Source of the DNA: Thermoleophilia bacterium UBA2241
Lineage (GTDB): Bacteria > Actinomycetota > Thermoleophilia > UBA2241
Reading direction: 5' to 3'
DNA length: 17,020 bases
NCBI GenBank assembly: GCA_002347645.1
Contig: DDYF01000056.1
Coordinates: 1 to 17,020 of the forward strand
Shown here: positions 1 to 8,048 of the stretch, piece after piece
Layout of the letters: each line of letters begins with the position of its first letter
How positions within the stretch are numbered: position 1 is the stretch's first letter
Position numbers and translations under genes: made by a program
The notes under the pieces: model-generated
What the model was told of the DNA's origin: nothing
Databases searched by the model: none
Seen by the model: only the letters and a program-made list of their open reading frames with translations

Positions 1-9
1 CGGACGTAT

Positions 10-24
10 TTCAGCAGCCTGCTA
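10..24 (+). repeat. Terminal 15-bp repeat, left copy
   Basis: The sequence TTCAGCAGCCTGCTA occurs here and, exactly reverse-complemented, at 16994–17008 near the other end of the window. Just inside both copies GGCG follows, with one extra A in this copy. The 15-mer contains a short palindrome (AGCAG-C-CTGCT). It may be part of a dispersed repeat or an insertion-sequence end; no transposase accompanies it. Confidence 0.6.
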
Positions 25-102
25 AGGCGGCGTCGCACGGGTCCCGCCCGCCGTGACGGTCCGCCGCGGCGGTCCGCCGCGACGGGTCGATGGCGTACTG
101 GA
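25..102. other. Non-coding 3' flank of fumC with GC-rich repeats
   Basis: This short stretch follows the fumC stop codon in the direction of transcription. It holds a direct repeat GGTCCGCCGCG (58–68 and 71–81) and a compact inverted repeat GCGGCG-gtc-CGCCGC (66–80). The hairpin could act as a terminator for fumC, but no U-rich tail follows on the minus strand, so I do not call it as one. Confidence 0.3.
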
Positions 103-1509
<1,407 letters not shown>

Positions 1510-1567
1510 GGTGGTCACCCTACCCGTTCCCGCGGCCTCTCCGAACGCCGGTGCGGCACGCGCGTGC

Positions 1568-2494
1568 TCACGCCTCCAGCAGGAGGCGCAGGTTGCGAGC
1601 GATGAGCGCGAGCGAGTAGTCGAGACCGCAGCGCGCCAGCTTGGCCCGGGTCGCGGGACTCAGGGCCTGCCCGTCGTCCCCGGCGACGATCGTCGCCGTC
1701 TCGGCCTCGTCGAAACGCTCCGGGATCGCCCGGACCAGCTCGGCGTGGACGTTCTCGGGGCACACCTGCTGGCAGCGAAGGCAGCCGACGGCGCAGTGGT
1801 GCACGGCGGTCTCGAGCCAGTCAGGGAAGGGATCCTCGCTCTCGTTGTGCCACGTGAGACAGCGGTCGGTGTGCAGCACGAACCGGTCGCCCCCGATCGC
1901 GCCCGTGGGGCAGACGCGCAGGCACGCACTGCAGCGTTCGCAGCGGTCGACGAGCTGCGGGTCGCCCCACGCGGCGTCGTCCGGCGGCGGAGCGTCGGAG
2001 ACGCAGGCGCCGAACTGCAGCCAGCTGCCCAGGCCGGGCACGTAGGCGACGTTGTTACGGCCGTAGCGTGCCAGGCCGCTGCACGTCGCCAGCGTCTTGA
2101 GCGGCGGCTGGTGGAGCGTGGCGCCGAAGCCCGCCGGCCGCAGGAGCTCGTCGACTCTGCGCGCCATCGCCCGCGGGACGTCCCGATACCCCGCGTAGTG
2201 CGGCGGCACGAGGACCCGTCGCGATTCGCCGTGCCAGGTCAGGTCCGCCTGCGTGAGCGGGCGACCCCTGGCCGCGACGACGACCGACCGGACGGGGTGC
2301 TCTGTCTGTGGGAAGCCGTGCTCGATGTCCAGGCGGATGCGCGCGATGACCGCGGGCGCGAAGCCTGCCGCGGTCATCGCCTCGTCCGCCCTCGCCCGCA
2401 CCTCCTCGAGCCTTTCGGCGGGAACGACGCGTGCGACGATCCCCTCCGCCTCGAGTGGCTCCAGAACGCCGCGCCACAGGGAAGTGGACGTCAT
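1568..2494 (-). CDS. QueG-like double [4Fe-4S] cluster protein
   Basis: The protein has 308 residues. The first cluster motif is C185-x2-C188-x2-C191-x3-C195-P. The second is formed by C212, C238, C241 and C245 (GC-x2-CQxVCP), the layout seen in epoxyqueuosine reductase (QueG) and relatives. The segment around residues 136–160 (SGLARYGRN, then GSW) matches the QueG core AGLGxxGKN…GSW. It differs from true QueG: the chain is short (QueG is usually about 350–390 residues with C-terminal helical repeats), and the region just before SGLARYG reads HQPPLKTLA, where QueG carries its catalytic Asp in a DxxPVLE-type motif. It may be a cobalamin- or Fe-S-dependent redox protein with another substrate. 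The ATG at 2494 is preceded by a strong AGGAGG five bases upstream; the frame stays open further upstream but that part is not protein-like. It lies 79 bp after the HD-GYP gene. Confidence 0.8.
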   Translation of the reverse strand: MTSTSLWRGVLEPLEAEGIVARVVPAERLEEVRARADEAMTAAGFAPAVIARIRLDIEHGFPQTEHPVRSVVVAARGRPLTQADLTWHGESRRVLVPPHYAGYRDVPRAMARRVDELLRPAGFGATLHQPPLKTLATCSGLARYGRNNVAYVPGLGSWLQFGACVSDAPPPDDAAWGDPQLVDRCERCSACLRVCPTGAIGGDRFVLHTDRCLTWHNESEDPFPDWLETAVHHCAVGCLRCQQVCPENVHAELVRAIPERFDEAETATIVAGDDGQALSPATRAKLARCGLDYSLALIARNLRLLLEA

Positions 2495-2546
2495 CCGATC
2501 CTCCTCGCGATGGCCTGACAGGCGCACTCTCCGCCACGCGGGGCGA

Positions 2547-2562
2547 CGGCGCAAGTGCGCCG
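2547..2562 (-). terminator. Weak intergenic hairpin after the HD-GYP gene
   Basis: A perfect inverted repeat CGGCGC-aagt-GCGCCG lies 12–27 bp beyond the HD-GYP stop codon on the minus strand, ahead of the QueG-like gene. No U-tract follows, so it may be an attenuating or RNA-stabilising hairpin rather than a full terminator. Confidence 0.3.
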
Positions 2563-2573
2563 CGCACGCGGGC

Positions 2574-4703
2574 TCAGTTGACGAGGGCTGCGGTCGCGCG
2601 CGCCGCGGCGGCAGAGGCCAGGTCGCCCCCCGCGAACTCCGGCCAGGATTCGAGGAACGCCTCGACGACGGTCGGGTCGAACTGGCCGCCGGCGTTGGAG
2701 CGCAGCTCGCCAAGCGCCATCTCGGGGGGCATGGCACGCCGGTACGGACGGTCAGACGTCATGGCGTGATAGGCGTCGCAGACGAGGAGGATCCTCGAGG
2801 CGAGCGGGATCTCGTCGGCGGCCAGCCGATCGGGGTAGCCGAGTCCGTCCCAGCGCTCGTGGGCGGAGCGGATCACGCCGGCGATCGGGGCGAGGTAGTC
2901 GATGTGCGAGATGATGCGCTCGCCGATGATGGTGTGCTCGGCCATGATGGCGAACTCCTCGTCGGTGAGCTTGTCGGGTTTGTTCAAGATGCGCCCCGGC
3001 ACGCCGATCTTGCCGATGTCGTGGAGCACGGCGGCGAACCTGACGTTGCGCAGCTCGTCCTCGTCGAGGCCCAGGCCGCGTCCCACGGCGATGGCCATGC
3101 TGGCCAGCATGTCGCCGTGCTCGGCGGTGTAGTGGTCCTTGGCTTCGATCGCCGCCGCGAGGGCGCGGACGGTCTCGAGGTACATGTTCTCGAGCTTGTC
3201 GTAGTTCTGCGTGTTCTCGAGCGCCACGGCCGCGTGCCCGACGAGGATCTCGACGGCCTGCACCTCGTCGTCGGTGAGCCGCGTGCGGCGCCGGCAGCGG
3301 ACGTCGAGGTAGCCGTGGATGTCCCGGTTCACGATGAGCGGGGCGACCAGCCGGCGTCCTCGCCGGCCGTCGCCGTTCTGGACCGGCTCCCGCCGTCGCA
3401 TCATCCTCGCGACCAGCCTGTCGGGAGCTCGCAGCCCGAGGCCGGAGCCCGGCGGTTCCGCAAAGGGCACGAAGCCCCGCCCGTCGCGCAGCCAGACGCG
3501 AGCCTCAGTCGGGGCTTCGAAGAAGAACGCGCCGGCTGCCGAGCAGACGCGCTCGAGCACCTCGTCCGCGCTCTGCGAGGCGCTGATCGCGCGACTCACC
3601 TCGGCGAGGGTGACCAGGCGCCGGTTCTGCAGCTCCTGGCGATGGATGAGGCGCGCGTCGTGGATGGCGATGGCCGCCTGCTCGGCCAGCGCCTGGACGA
3701 GCTCGACCTCCTCGGCGGTGAAGTGCCGGTCGTGCTCGGTCTCGATGAGCACCAGCAGGCCCATCGGTTCGTCGCGGTAGTACAACGGCGCGGTCAGGCA
3801 GCACTTCTCACCGTGCAGCGCCATCGATTCCCGTGAGTCGGGCGCCACCGTCTCGTCGGTGGCGTGCTCTTCGACGATCTGGCGCCGCAGCAAGATGGCG
3901 CGGTCGCTCGGGTACTCGCGCAGCGGGTAGGTCGTGCCGATGCTGTCGTCGCCGGGAGAGCTGCGGCCAGGCTCCAGGTACAGGGAACGCGCGATGGTCG
4001 CGTCCTGCTCGGCGTCGTACTCGTAGATCATGCACTGCGACGACCCCAGGGTGCGGCCCGCGCGCCGGGTGACGAGCTCGAGGACGTCGTCGAGACCGGC
4101 CGCGGAGGTGATGGCCCGGCTGGCGTCGGCGAGCGACGAGAGGCGCCGGGAACGCTCGAGCTGCGCGCGCGAGGTGCGCGCGTTGTGCAGCGCGATGGCC
4201 ACGGGCACCGCCAGGCGACGCAGCGCCTCGCGCTCCTCGTCGCTGAAGCGTCGCACGTGCCGGCGCTCGATGAGATCGAGGGAGCCGATGAGCTCGCCGC
4301 GGAACTCGAGGGGGACACTGACGCACGTCTTCTCGCCCCACGCATCCATTTCGGCGCGCTCTTCGGTTGGCAGCGACGGGTCGTCCAGGACGTACTCCAC
4401 CAGGCGACGGTCGTCGACGATCGCCCGGTAGCTGGGGTGTTCCGCGATCTCGACCGCCGCGCCTACCCAGTCCAGGTGCTCGGGCGTGAGTTCGACGCCC
4501 CAGGTCGCGCGGCAGGCGAACGCGTCGATCGCGGGGGCGTACTCGTAGAGGTCGCACTCCCACACGCCGAACGTCTCGGCCGTGCGCCGCACGATGGTGT
4601 CGAGGATCTCCTGGTTGCCGAACGACGAAGTGACGAGGACGGTGACGTCCTCGAAGAGCGCGGGGAAGTCCCCGCGGAGTATGTCGCGACCCGCGTCGGG
4701 CAT
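2574..4703 (-). CDS. Triple-GAF HD-GYP domain protein (putative c-di-GMP phosphodiesterase)
   Basis: Starting from the ATG at 4703 the product has 709 residues and no membrane segment or signal peptide, so it is a cytoplasmic sensor. Three GAF domains lie near residues 25–175, 195–350 and 370–495; the first two are similar to each other (both have a WGEK- or HGEK-like turn with a Cys, then PL-x-YRDE or EFRGE and a conserved hydrophobic strand). An HD-GYP domain follows at about 510–685, with HDIGKIG (His561/Asp562), KPDKLT, EHTIIGE, HERWDGLGYP (615–624) and CDAYHAMTSDRPYR. HD-GYP domains hydrolyse cyclic di-GMP; GAF domains bind small ligands or chromophores. The usual HHE pair reads A-H-E, a variant I recall from other actinobacteria that may alter metal number. 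An in-frame TTG at 4763 would add 20 residues but has no clear ribosome binding site. Confidence 0.9.
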   Translation of the reverse strand: MPDAGRDILRGDFPALFEDVTVLVTSSFGNQEILDTIVRRTAETFGVWECDLYEYAPAIDAFACRATWGVELTPEHLDWVGAAVEIAEHPSYRAIVDDRRLVEYVLDDPSLPTEERAEMDAWGEKTCVSVPLEFRGELIGSLDLIERRHVRRFSDEEREALRRLAVPVAIALHNARTSRAQLERSRRLSSLADASRAITSAAGLDDVLELVTRRAGRTLGSSQCMIYEYDAEQDATIARSLYLEPGRSSPGDDSIGTTYPLREYPSDRAILLRRQIVEEHATDETVAPDSRESMALHGEKCCLTAPLYYRDEPMGLLVLIETEHDRHFTAEEVELVQALAEQAAIAIHDARLIHRQELQNRRLVTLAEVSRAISASQSADEVLERVCSAAGAFFFEAPTEARVWLRDGRGFVPFAEPPGSGLGLRAPDRLVARMMRRREPVQNGDGRRGRRLVAPLIVNRDIHGYLDVRCRRRTRLTDDEVQAVEILVGHAAVALENTQNYDKLENMYLETVRALAAAIEAKDHYTAEHGDMLASMAIAVGRGLGLDEDELRNVRFAAVLHDIGKIGVPGRILNKPDKLTDEEFAIMAEHTIIGERIISHIDYLAPIAGVIRSAHERWDGLGYPDRLAADEIPLASRILLVCDAYHAMTSDRPYRRAMPPEMALGELRSNAGGQFDPTVVEAFLESWPEFAGGDLASAAAARATAALVN

Positions 4704-4721
4704 GACCGGTACTTCGGATAT

Positions 4722-4735
4722 CGGGTCCAGACCCG
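4722..4735. promoter_or_regulatory. Palindrome between divergent genes, possible operator
   Basis: The inverted repeat CGGGTC-ca-GACCCG is perfect and lies in the roughly 68-bp gap between the divergent start codons of the HD-GYP gene (4703) and the YgbA-family gene (4772). Its position would let one dimeric regulator control both genes. No regulator is identified. Confidence 0.3.
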
Positions 4736-4771
4736 GCTGACTTGAGAAGGGAGCGGGTACCAACAGGGCCG

Positions 4772-5182
4772 ATGAGACAGGTCGATCGACAGGAGTCGGG
4801 ACGAGACGACGGACGACGGGGGCGCGGCGCGGGCCGGGCGCGTCCGCCGCGCCGCCTGGCGCGCGAGGAGAGGACGCTCGCCGTGATGGTCGGCATGTAC
4901 TGCCGCGACCACCACGCCGCGCGGCAGCGCGCGGAGGCGGGCGGAGGGCTGTGCGAGGAGTGCTCCGCGCTCCTCGACTACGCCCGCGCCCGCCTCGCGC
5001 GCTGCCCGTACGAGGAGGACAAGCCCACCTGCGCCACGTGCTCGACGCACTGCTACAAGCCGGCGATGCGCGAGCAGGTACGAGCGGTCATGCGCTACGC
5101 GGGACCGCGCATGCTCCGCGAGCATCCCGTGCTGGCCGTCGCCCACCTCAGGGACGGCCGGCGCAAGACCCCCTCGCGTTGA
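4772..5182 (+). CDS. Nitrous oxide-stimulated promoter family protein (YgbA-like)
   Basis: This small basic protein (136 residues) matches the YgbA family in its conserved core: REERTL…MYCRDHH near residues 31–48, CEEC at 61–64, then CATCSTHCYKP near 87–96, and RYAGPRML near 108–115. Seven cysteines (44, 61, 64, 78, 87, 90, 94) plus the CxxHH suggest metal or cluster binding. In E. coli ygbA belongs to the NO-responsive NsrR regulon, and the family is associated with nitrosative stress; the biochemical role is unknown. The start is uncertain: ATG at 4772 is chosen, and an in-frame TTG at 4742 would overlap the extended HD-GYP frame. Residues 10–30 are low-complexity Arg/Gly and may be poorly conserved. 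It is divergent from the HD-GYP gene and convergent with the M6 protease gene. Confidence 0.85.
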   Translation: MRQVDRQESGRDDGRRGRGAGRARPPRRLAREERTLAVMVGMYCRDHHAARQRAEAGGGLCEECSALLDYARARLARCPYEEDKPTCATCSTHCYKPAMREQVRAVMRYAGPRMLREHPVLAVAHLRDGRRKTPSR

Positions 5183-5242
5183 GGGGCGGAAGAGGCCGGC
5201 TGGTCCATCGAGGCCGACCGGTACGAGGACCGGGGACAGAGA

Positions 5243-5274
5243 GAGGGCGGGGGGCCTCACGGCCCCCCGCCCTC
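5243..5274. terminator. Bidirectional terminator-like hairpin
   Basis: A perfect 14-bp stem, GAGGGCGGGGGGCC paired with its exact complement, encloses a TCAC loop. It lies between two convergent genes, the YgbA-like gene ending at 5182 and the M6 protease ending at 5297. Neither side has a long U-tract (CGTCCTT on plus, TCTCTGTCC on minus), but stem strength and position fit a shared terminator. Confidence 0.75.
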
Positions 5275-5296
5275 GTCCTTGCCGTTCTCGGCCGGG

Positions 5297-7606
5297 TCAC
5301 TTCTTGTTGTCGACCCAGATCGTCATGGAGTCGGCGTTCATCGCTTTGACCTGGATGCGCACGCCGAGATTCTTCGGGATCTTCGTGCCCGCCTCGGGAG
5401 CGTCCGCGTACCAGTACGTCCGGCTGTCCTTGAACCACGGCTGGGCGAGCTTTCCGGGAGCCGTGTACTCGCCGACGCCCCAGAGGAGATCCGGGTCGTA
5501 GTCGACGAGGTAGATGCTCTGCGTCTTGGTCGGCTTGAGACTGAACGACGCGTCGCGCACCTGGATGCGAGGCCGCCAGAAGCCCGTGTAGTCGTTCATG
5601 CCGTCCGAGTAGTCGACGCTGTCCGGGATCGGCCGCGCGTCGATCACCATCCACCCGCCGCGGCCGATGTGGGTGGCCACGTCGTTGTCCTCGTAGTAGG
5701 TGTCGCGGTAGATGAGGTGCAGGCCTCTGTTGTAGCTGAACCAGTCGACCCAGCTGTAGTAGTCGTAGTTCCACTGGTAGCAGTTCTTGAGGCTCTCGTC
5801 GAAACCGTCGAACGTACGGTACTCGGCGATGTAGTAGCGCGCGCTGTACTCGGTGTAGACGCCGTCGACGCGGACCCAGCCCGTGTTGTCGAACGCGCTC
5901 GGCGCGATCGCCGTGCCGCCGACCTTGATGTCGGTGACCTCCCAGCCCAGGTTGGCGACACCGCCGTCAGTGAAGTACTCGAAGCGGATGAGGATGTTCT
6001 CGCCCTCATACGCGGAGAGGTCGTACGTGCGCACGTCGGTCCAGTGGTCGGTGTCGGTGCCGGTGAAGGCCTCGAGGTTGTCCCACGTCGCACCGCCGTC
6101 GGTGGAGACGTCGACGAACCCGTAGTCGTAGCCGGTCTCGATGTCGTACCACGTCCGGAAGGTGAGATCGCTGCCCGTCGAGACGTTGACGGCCGACTTC
6201 GTGGTGAGCGTGACGTCCAGGTTGTTGCCGGCGGTGGAGTACCACTCCACGGCGCCGTCCTTGCCGCTGAGCGTCTGCGTGTGCTTTCCCTTCGGCAGCG
6301 GGATCTTGACGGCCGTGCGCGTGGCCGCACCGTCGGCGGCCGGCTGCAGCTTGACGGTCGCCGTCTTACCGCGCTTGACGACCTTCGGCTTGACGAAGCC
6401 GAGGTACGTCTTGTCGTCGGCGTTCATGTTCGACGGCTGGCTGCCGCCGCCCCACTGGCGACCGAGCCACGAGCCGCTGCCCATGATGGTCCAGAACCCG
6501 CTGGTCGCGTCGCCCGTGTAGCTGGAGTAGTCGTACTGGTCGGACAGGCCGAGGTCGTGACCGAACTCGTGGCAGAACACGCCGACGTCGCCGTCCTCGG
6601 GGTTGATGGTGTAGTTGTAAGCCCAGATGCCGAGACCCTGCGGGCCCTGTCCCTCAGTGCCGGGGATCATCATGCCGGGGCCGTCGCCGGGGCCTCCGGC
6701 GTAGTTCTCGTAGATGCCCCAGGAGTGCGCCCAGATGGAGTCCGTACCCTCCGTCCCGCCGCCGGCCGACTGGTCGCTGCCGGCGTGGATGAGGATGAGG
6801 TGGTCCAGATAGCCGTCGGGCTGCCCGAAATCGCTGCCGGTGATCCCCCACGGGTTCTCCTGGTCGTACTGCGCCCAGTCGAAGTCCGGGTGCGCGGCGG
6901 CGAACGCGACGATCGCGTCGCGCGCGACGCGCCACACGTCACCGGTGAGGTCGTCGGTGCCCCACTCGGAGTCCGCTCCGTACCACGACTCGGGGTAGTC
7001 CACCATGACCCAGTCGCCGATGTCGCCGCTCACGGTGTAGGTGCCGTGCGACTGCTCGAGGTAGTAGTTGCGCATCGTGCCGTCGCTTGTACCGCGGCGC
7101 TCGCCAAACCGGTCGTAGATCGGGTACGAGTTGCCGAACAGCATCTGCTGGTAGTGCATGGTGCTGAAGTCGCCGGGCCAGAACGTGAAGTTGTCGTCCG
7201 GCCACGGGGGCGCGATGTTGCCGTGCGCCGGCCCGGCGAGGACGTGCCCGGTCGGGTCGCCGTCGGGCCAGGCCGCCTCGCCGAACTCGACGAGCAGGAC
7301 GAGCGCGTTCGTGACGTACGTCCGGGTCGCGCTCGGGTCGACGACCCGCGCCGCGAGGTACTTGCCGAGCGCCTTGCCGGCCGAGCGCGTGCCGACGGCC
7401 GGCTTGCTCACGTGGCGCGAGTGCGTCACCTGCAGCGCCTGCACGGCGCCCTTTGCCATCGTCGCGTCGGCGTACTTGGCCAGCACGCCGAGGCGCTGCA
7501 GGTTCTTGGCGATGAGCACCTCGTTCGCCGGCATGGCGCCTGCCGGCGCCACCACCACGAGTGCGAGCAGCGCCCCCAGCGCCGCTCCCAACAGGATCCT
7601 TCGCAT
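5297..7606 (-). CDS. Secreted M6 family metalloprotease (immune inhibitor A-like)
   Basis: This 769-residue zinc endopeptidase is exported: an N-terminal signal peptide (MRR, a hydrophobic stretch, APAGA at about 20–24) is followed by a propeptide-like segment to about residue 95. The catalytic domain holds the metzincin-like motif HEFGHDLGLSD (His346, Glu347, His350, Asp356) and a Met-turn candidate TIMGSGS near residue 375. It is followed by an InhA-like MAM region (about 470–565, with FVDVSTDGGATWDN) and a C-terminal InhA-type VEG-like region to the end. M6 enzymes cleave extracellular host or matrix proteins; the substrate here is unknown. No sortase motif or C-terminal anchor is seen. 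The ATG is preceded by GAGGAAAGGGG. It is divergent from the pilin operon across 442 bp. Confidence 0.93.
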   Translation of the reverse strand: MRRILLGAALGALLALVVVAPAGAMPANEVLIAKNLQRLGVLAKYADATMAKGAVQALQVTHSRHVSKPAVGTRSAGKALGKYLAARVVDPSATRTYVTNALVLLVEFGEAAWPDGDPTGHVLAGPAHGNIAPPWPDDNFTFWPGDFSTMHYQQMLFGNSYPIYDRFGERRGTSDGTMRNYYLEQSHGTYTVSGDIGDWVMVDYPESWYGADSEWGTDDLTGDVWRVARDAIVAFAAAHPDFDWAQYDQENPWGITGSDFGQPDGYLDHLILIHAGSDQSAGGGTEGTDSIWAHSWGIYENYAGGPGDGPGMMIPGTEGQGPQGLGIWAYNYTINPEDGDVGVFCHEFGHDLGLSDQYDYSSYTGDATSGFWTIMGSGSWLGRQWGGGSQPSNMNADDKTYLGFVKPKVVKRGKTATVKLQPAADGAATRTAVKIPLPKGKHTQTLSGKDGAVEWYSTAGNNLDVTLTTKSAVNVSTGSDLTFRTWYDIETGYDYGFVDVSTDGGATWDNLEAFTGTDTDHWTDVRTYDLSAYEGENILIRFEYFTDGGVANLGWEVTDIKVGGTAIAPSAFDNTGWVRVDGVYTEYSARYYIAEYRTFDGFDESLKNCYQWNYDYYSWVDWFSYNRGLHLIYRDTYYEDNDVATHIGRGGWMVIDARPIPDSVDYSDGMNDYTGFWRPRIQVRDASFSLKPTKTQSIYLVDYDPDLLWGVGEYTAPGKLAQPWFKDSRTYWYADAPEAGTKIPKNLGVRIQVKAMNADSMTIWVDNKK

Positions 7607-7860
7607 TTCGCCCCTTTCCTCGCCGGTGCTGCGGTGCGTCGCGCGGCCGCCCGCCGTCGCGCCGCCTTCGAGCGCATCCTACAGCGCGTCGGTCCGCGCC
7701 GCGCAAGCGTCTGACGCACCGCATCTCCGTGCGCGGCCCTGACGGTCCCGGCCGGCTGTTGTCGACCCTGACTACACCTGGCGACGGTGGTGCGGGAGAG
7801 GCAAGGACGGTGTCGCCTCGTTCGTCAACGCCGGAGGGTGGCCAACGGGCGCGAACACGC
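7607..7860. other. Divergent intergenic region, protease side
   Basis: This is the promoter-side part of the 442-bp gap between the M6 protease and the pilin operon. On the minus strand a candidate −10 (TAGGAT, 7676–7681) lies about 70 bp ahead of the protease start codon, with only a poor −35 candidate (TTGCGC at 7701–7706, 19-bp spacer). I see no gene or repeat here. Confidence 0.3.
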
Positions 7861-7866
7861 TACTAT
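7861..7866 (+). promoter_or_regulatory. Candidate −10 box for the pilin operon leader
   Basis: TACTAT fits the TAnnnT −10 consensus and lies directly before the structured leader. No good −35 hexamer is visible at 16–18 bp. The same hexamer occurs in the promoter region of the large C1 peptidase gene (16976–16981), in both cases just downstream of a CACGC-containing stretch. Confidence 0.4.
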
Positions 7867-7869
7867 GGG

Positions 7870-8048
7870 GAACGCGACAGGGGATCTGAAGGGGGTTCGG
7901 GTCTCGCGCGCGGGCATCGCGCCAAGTCGACCTGTCAGCCTCGGCGGCACCGCCGGGGCTTTCGGTGTCGCCGCAGTGCAGCCCGTCTGGGCGCGGGCGC
8001 GGCGTTCCCCCTTCAGACGACTCCGATGAGAGAGCGGAGGGCGAACGC
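7870..8048 (+). promoter_or_regulatory. Structured 5' leader RNA of the pilin operon (unknown class)
   Basis: If transcription begins about 8 bp after the −10 at 7861, the leader is roughly 179 nt. It contains an 11-bp perfect long-range pair TCTGAAGGGGG (7885–7895) with CCCCCTTCAGA (8007–8017). A crossing pair GACAGG (7876–7881) with CCTGTC (7931–7936) cannot coexist with it except as a pseudoknot. Local hairpins are GCGCG-ggcat-CGCGC (7907–7921), GCCTCGGC…GCCGGGGC (7938–7959, one wobble, then TTTC) and GCCC-gtct-GGGC (7981–7992). The ribosome binding site GGAGG (8036–8040) lies 19 bases after the last arm. I could not match it to c-di-GMP-I, c-di-GMP-II, c-di-AMP or cobalamin riboswitch core sequences. 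Confidence 0.45.

Noticed and set aside
2495..2737. N-terminal extension of the QueG-like gene
   Set aside because: The frame is open but the residues are Arg/Pro/Ser-rich without family similarity and overlap the HD-GYP gene; the ATG at 2494 has an AGGAGG.
5279..7714. 811-codon plus-strand open frame opposite the M6 protease
   Set aside because: The composition is Val/Arg/Asp-rich and repetitive, as expected from the complement of GC-rich codons; the minus strand carries signal peptide, HEFGH motif and a good ribosome binding site.
7870..8048. Cyclic di-GMP riboswitch (GEMM) as identity of the leader
   Set aside because: The CAGGG stretch at 7878–7882 looks suggestive, but the CGCAAAGCC core and the receptor helix expected for class I, and the class II core, are absent by eye. 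Kept as unknown class.
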